This document shows positions 4,620 through 7,322 of a stretch of DNA of 7,322 bases, piece after piece. The stretch spans positions 1-7,322 of the forward strand of contig DASVWG010000122.1 in NCBI GenBank assembly GCA_036389695.1, written 5' to 3'. How positions within the stretch are numbered: the stretch's first letter is position 1; each line of letters begins with the position of its first letter. Under the pieces are notes generated by a model, which saw only the letters and a program-made list of their open reading frames with translations, had not been told where the DNA came from and did no database searches. This DNA comes from JALZHR01 sp036389695 (lineage in GTDB: Bacteria > Acidobacteriota > Blastocatellia > Pyrinomonadales > Pyrinomonadaceae). Made by a program: the position numbers and the translations under genes.

Positions 4620-5651
4620 ATGCCGAAGGCAAGCAGTTTCAGTCGTTTTACGCGCGGCGTTAAACACACGCTCAAAGCGTTCGCTTCGACCAGACATCCC
4701 GTGCTGGTGCACATCGTCCCGATGCGGCGATGCAATCTGTCGTGCACATATTGCAACGAATACGATAAAACTTCCGAACCCGTACCGATTCAGACGATGC
4801 TCAAGCGCATCGACAAGCTCGCCGAATTCGGCTCGTCCGTCATCACCATTTCGGGCGGCGAGCCGATGATGCATCCCGAAATTTACGACATCATCGCCCG
4901 CATCCGCCATCACGGGATGATTGCCGGCTTGATTTCCAACGGCTATTATTTCCAGACGGAAAAAATCAAAAAATTAAACGAAGCCGGTCTGGATTATCTG
5001 CAAATCTCGATTGACAACGTCCGTCCCGACGACGTTTCCAAAAAGAGCCTGAAAGTGCTCGACGGCAAACTGAAAAATCTTTCGGAGCACGCGAAATTTA
5101 AAGTCAATATCAATTCCGTTCTGGGCAGCGGCGTCGCCAACCCGGACGACGCTCTGACGATTGCGCGCCGCGCCGTCGAGCTCGGATTTTCGTCGACCGT
5201 CGGCGTTCTGCACGACGAGTCGGGCTTGCTGAAAGGCTTGAGCGAGCACGAAAAAGACGTTTACAAAAAAGTCAAAGCGCTCGGCACGCGCTCATACGCG
5301 CGCTGGAACTGGTTTCAGGACAATCTCGCCGAGGGCGAAGAATATCAATGGCGCTGCCGCGCCGGCGCGCGTTATCTATACATCGACGAAGCCGGAATGG
5401 TTCACTGGTGCTCGCAGCAGCGCGGCACGCCCGGCATTCCCTTGATGGACTACACGACGGAAGATATGGCGCGCGAATACATCACCGAAAAATGGTGCGC
5501 GCCGACCTGCACGATTCAATGCGTGCATCAGGTCGGGCATCTCGACGCGTGGCGCGACCCGCAGATTTCGCTCAACGATTACAACAATCGAAAAGGCGGC
5601 AGTCAAGGCTTGAAAAAAGAAACCGTCGCGCAGGTTCTCGGCGCGGAATAA
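4620..5651 (+). CDS. Radical SAM enzyme with Twitch/SPASM-like C-terminus
   Basis: A 343-residue cytosolic radical SAM enzyme: a [4Fe-4S] cluster cleaves S-adenosylmethionine to start radical chemistry. The cluster motif is C38-NLS-C42-TY-C45, preceded by a strand (VLVHIVPMRR) as in the MoaA/PqqE-like group. 'ITISGGEPMMHPE' (75-87) holds the SAM-binding GGEP motif, and 'LISNGYY' (104-110) and 'YLQISIDNV' (126-134) are later barrel strands. The C-terminus has C246-x12-G259-x4-C264, which matches the Cx9-15Gx4C opening of SPASM/Twitch domains, then C293-x3-C297-x3-C301. Five cysteines suit a single auxiliary cluster (Twitch) better than the two of full SPASM. Relatives modify peptides, build cofactors or act on small molecules; the substrate here is unknown. 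The gene has its own promoter and ribosome site. No precursor-peptide gene or typical RiPP partner is seen on either side. Confidence 0.88.
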   Translation: MPKASSFSRFTRGVKHTLKAFASTRHPVLVHIVPMRRCNLSCTYCNEYDKTSEPVPIQTMLKRIDKLAEFGSSVITISGGEPMMHPEIYDIIARIRHHGMIAGLISNGYYFQTEKIKKLNEAGLDYLQISIDNVRPDDVSKKSLKVLDGKLKNLSEHAKFKVNINSVLGSGVANPDDALTIARRAVELGFSSTVGVLHDESGLLKGLSEHEKDVYKKVKALGTRSYARWNWFQDNLAEGEEYQWRCRAGARYLYIDEAGMVHWCSQQRGTPGIPLMDYTTEDMAREYITEKWCAPTCTIQCVHQVGHLDAWRDPQISLNDYNNRKGGSQGLKKETVAQVLGAE

Positions 5652-5657
5652 AAATAC

Positions 5658-5686
5658 TTGTCAAAGCTTTCAGACCGAAGTAATAT
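5658..5686 (+). promoter_or_regulatory. Sigma70-type promoter of the VWA gene
   Basis: TTGTCA (5658-5663, five of six of the -35 consensus) is 17 bases from TAATAT (5681-5686, four of six of the -10 consensus). A start near 5693 gives a leader of about 33 bases. The -35 begins only six bases after the stop of the radical SAM gene. Confidence 0.55.
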
Positions 5687-5721
5687 ATCGCTGCAATTTA
5701 AACGCGAAGGCTGAAGCTTTG
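5662..5721. repeat. Interrupted inverted repeat around the VWA promoter
   Basis: CAAAGCTTTCAG (5662-5673) and CTGAAGCTTTG (5711-5721) are inverted copies differing by one extra T. They lie 37 bases apart on either side of the -10 box. The right arm ends four bases before the ATG at 5726 and occupies the place of a Shine-Dalgarno. It may be a two-site operator or chance. Confidence 0.4.
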
Positions 5722-5725
5722 TTTT

Positions 5726-6667
5726 ATGAAAAAAAATAAAATACTTTCATTTTTTCAAATTTTAAGCGTTGGGCTTCTGGCTTCAACGCTTGTTTTTTCT
5801 CAGGCGAAACGGGACGATTCGGAGATGATTCGACTGCGCGCTTCGGTGGTTGACTACAAGGGAAGGGCAATCAAAAATCTGAAACCGGAGCAATTCACCG
5901 TCAAGGAAAACGGCGTCGAGCAGGAAATCAAATATTTCAGCGACCGGAAAGAGCCCGCCAGCGTTTTGATTATGCTGGACATTTCCGGCTCAATCGAGCG
6001 GAAAGTCAGAGAAATTCACGTCGCGCAGGCGCTCAAATTTATTCAAAACAACTCGGAAAACGAATATTCCATCGTCGCCTTCAACAATAAAGTCGAGGAG
6101 CTTGCCGATTGGGGAAGCGGCAGCAGCAGCCGGCAACAGCAACTTACGGATTCGGTCAATAAAACGAGCGAGGCGAAAAAAGGTAAAGGCAACACGGCTT
6201 TTTTCGACGCGCTGCTGTATGCTCTCGAAAAATTTAAAAACAGCCGGCACGGGAAAAAAGTGCTGCTTGTTTTTTCGGACGCCTTTGACAATGCTTCCCA
6301 AAAAGATTTTTCGGACGTCGAGAAAGAATTGAAAAAATCAGACGTGTCCGTTTTTACCGTAGTCGTAAACCTGCCGAGCGACGACTCCGGGAGCTTGCTC
6401 GCTCTGACGATGCCGTATCTTCAGGAAATCGACAAAATTTCCGGCGGAAAAGCGTTTTACGCGCAGAGCAAAGCCGAGACGGAAGCCGCTCTGCGACTCA
6501 TCGAATCAATCGTCAACACGCAATACATCATCGGTTATATTCCCAAAAAGCCGCAGAAAGACAGGAATTGGCACAATCTCGACATCCGCGTTTCAGCCGC
6601 CGGTGAAAAAGGAAAAAATCTAAAAGCCGCGATTATCGCGCCAGCCGGATACGCCGCCATAAAGTAG
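5726..6667 (+). CDS. Exported VWA-domain protein, acidobacterial type
   Basis: A 313-residue exported protein of the VWFA-related family abundant in Acidobacteriota. Residues 1-27 form a signal peptide (MKKNK start, hydrophobic core 8-24, likely cleavage after FSQA); no lipobox. A short N-terminal beta module follows: 'IRLRASVVDYKGRAIKNLKPEQFTVKENGVEQEIKYFS' (35-72), the family's usual 'D-x-x-G-x-x-v-x-x-L-x-x-x-d-F-x-v-x-E-x-G' region. The VWA domain has a complete MIDAS metal site: D85-I-S87-G-S89, T157 in GNTAFFDAL and D185 in LVFSDAFDN. After it, 'YIIGYIPKKPQKDRNWHNLDIRV' (267-289) is also typical of the family. Such proteins are thought to mediate protein-protein contacts in the periplasm or at the surface; the partner is unknown. 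No Shine-Dalgarno. The flavoprotein gene begins 45 bases downstream. Confidence 0.9.
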   Translation: MKKNKILSFFQILSVGLLASTLVFSQAKRDDSEMIRLRASVVDYKGRAIKNLKPEQFTVKENGVEQEIKYFSDRKEPASVLIMLDISGSIERKVREIHVAQALKFIQNNSENEYSIVAFNNKVEELADWGSGSSSRQQQLTDSVNKTSEAKKGKGNTAFFDALLYALEKFKNSRHGKKVLLVFSDAFDNASQKDFSDVEKELKKSDVSVFTVVVNLPSDDSGSLLALTMPYLQEIDKISGGKAFYAQSKAETEAALRLIESIVNTQYIIGYIPKKPQKDRNWHNLDIRVSAAGEKGKNLKAAIIAPAGYAAIK

Positions 6668-6712
6668 TAAAAACGTTGGAATAAAAAGCAAAGCCGCCGC
6701 AATATAAAAGAT

Positions 6713-7297
6713 ATGGAAGATAACGAAAAGCTTTTTCTGCCCGTTCTGTTGGGCACAAATCGGCAGGGACGCCAGAGCGAGCACGCCGCGCGCTGGATTT
6801 TCGAAAAAATGCGCGAGCGTGAGGAAATCGAAACCGAGCTTTTCGACACGCGCGATTTTCATCTGCCCGACGACCATTACGGGACGGAGATTGCCGAAAG
6901 ATTTCCCGAATGGCGCGACGCGATAATCCGCGCCGACGGCTTGGTTATCGTCACGCCGGAATACAATCACGGTTATCCGGGAATTTTAAAAGCCGTTCTG
7001 GATTTGCTTCTGAAAGAATACATTCACAAGGCGGTCGCTTTCGTCGGCGTCTCGGCGCAGGTCTGGGGCGGCGTCCGCGTCATCGAAGCCTGCGTCCCGA
7101 TGGTGCGCGAGCTCGGCTTAACGCCGACATTCACCGATTTAAACTTTCCGCGCGCGCATACTTTGTTTGATAAAGAAGGAAATTTATTGGACGAAGCCTA
7201 CAACAATCGCGCCCGAGCCTTTCTGGACGAACTAATCTGGATGAGCCGCACGCTTCGCTGGGGACGACGGAATCTGCCGTCCAAATATCATCAGTAA
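6713..7297 (+). CDS. NADPH-dependent FMN reductase-family flavoprotein
   Basis: A 194-residue cytosolic flavodoxin-like protein of the NADPH-dependent FMN reductase (SsuE/ArsH/azoreductase-like) family, which transfers electrons from NAD(P)H through bound FMN to quinones, azo compounds, metals or flavin. Visible features are the FMN phosphate loop 'LLGTNRQGRQSE' (12-23), the strand 'DGLVIVTPEYNHGYPGILKAVLDLL' (75-99) with the family signature PEYNHGYPG, and 'VAFVGVSAQVWGGVRVIEA' (108-126), which contributes the second flavin contact. The length is normal and the fold appears complete. The C-terminal tail (RWGRRNLPSKYHQ) is basic. The physiological acceptor cannot be told from sequence. It starts 45 bases after the VWA gene with no clear promoter or Shine-Dalgarno, so it may be co-transcribed. 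Only 25 bases remain after it, with nothing recognisable. Confidence 0.9.
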   Translation: MEDNEKLFLPVLLGTNRQGRQSEHAARWIFEKMREREEIETELFDTRDFHLPDDHYGTEIAERFPEWRDAIIRADGLVIVTPEYNHGYPGILKAVLDLLLKEYIHKAVAFVGVSAQVWGGVRVIEACVPMVRELGLTPTFTDLNFPRAHTLFDKEGNLLDEAYNNRARAFLDELIWMSRTLRWGRRNLPSKYHQ

Positions 7298-7322
7298 ATT
7301 AAAAAGGCGGAAACCCGCGCGG

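Noticed and set aside
4599..4913. Reverse-strand open frame of 104 codons
   Set aside because: It overlaps the radical SAM cluster motif region and has no start signal or domain; it is a shadow of the forward gene.
6676..6708. TTGGAA and TATAAA as a promoter for the flavoprotein gene
   Set aside because: The spacing is 21 bases and the -10 would end only four bases before the ATG, so a start site would fall inside the gene.
4620..7297. Radical SAM, VWA protein and flavoprotein as one functional system
   Set aside because: The VWA gene has its own promoter and is exported while the other two are cytosolic; proximity alone does not support a shared pathway.

Overview
The window looks like a chromosomal stretch from a member of the Acidobacteriota, possibly Blastocatellia or Pyrinomonadaceae. 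This is inferred from family resemblance. The clues are a secreted von Willebrand A protein of the type long labelled 'VWFA-related, acidobacterial', a caa3-type oxidase with a five-helix subunit III followed by a small subunit IV, and mixed start contexts, most without a Shine-Dalgarno sequence. All eight credible genes are on the plus strand. I saw no tRNA, rRNA, CRISPR array, transposase, integrase or phage gene.

Region 1 (1-1225) is the end of a cytochrome c oxidase operon. Subunit III is cut by the left edge of the window, and subunit IV follows 30 bases later. Subunit III carries a hydrophilic insert of several dozen residues between helices 3 and 4. Subunit IV has a His/Glu-rich repeated N-terminus.

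Region 2 (about 1318-4463) is the most interesting part. It holds an outer-membrane-type lipoprotein whose mature part resembles the LolA/LolB fold, a LolD-like ABC ATPase, a 98-residue single-span membrane protein of unknown function, and a signal-peptide-bearing LolA-like carrier. Read together they suggest a lipoprotein- or lipid-trafficking module, although no permease (LolC/LolE type) is present. Between the genes lie compact inverted repeats: a stem of about 36 bp built from 7-base repeats, a GC-rich imperfect palindrome, and a perfect 16-bp A/T-rich palindrome.

Region 3 (4464-5651) starts with a terminator-like hairpin and a good sigma70-type promoter (TTGCCG, 17 bases, TATAAT). These precede a radical SAM enzyme that has the CxxxCxxC cluster motif and a C-terminal Twitch/SPASM-like cysteine set. 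No candidate peptide substrate is visible beside it.

Region 4 (5652-7322) has another recognisable promoter (TTGTCA, 17 bases, TAATAT), the exported VWA-domain protein with a complete MIDAS metal site, and a cytosolic NADPH-dependent FMN reductase-family flavoprotein 45 bases downstream. A functional link among the radical SAM enzyme, VWA protein and flavoprotein cannot be shown from the sequence.

The window is mostly ordinary housekeeping and envelope genes. The Lol-like cluster is the best candidate for something not yet well described, and even that is an inference from gene order and fold-level similarity.
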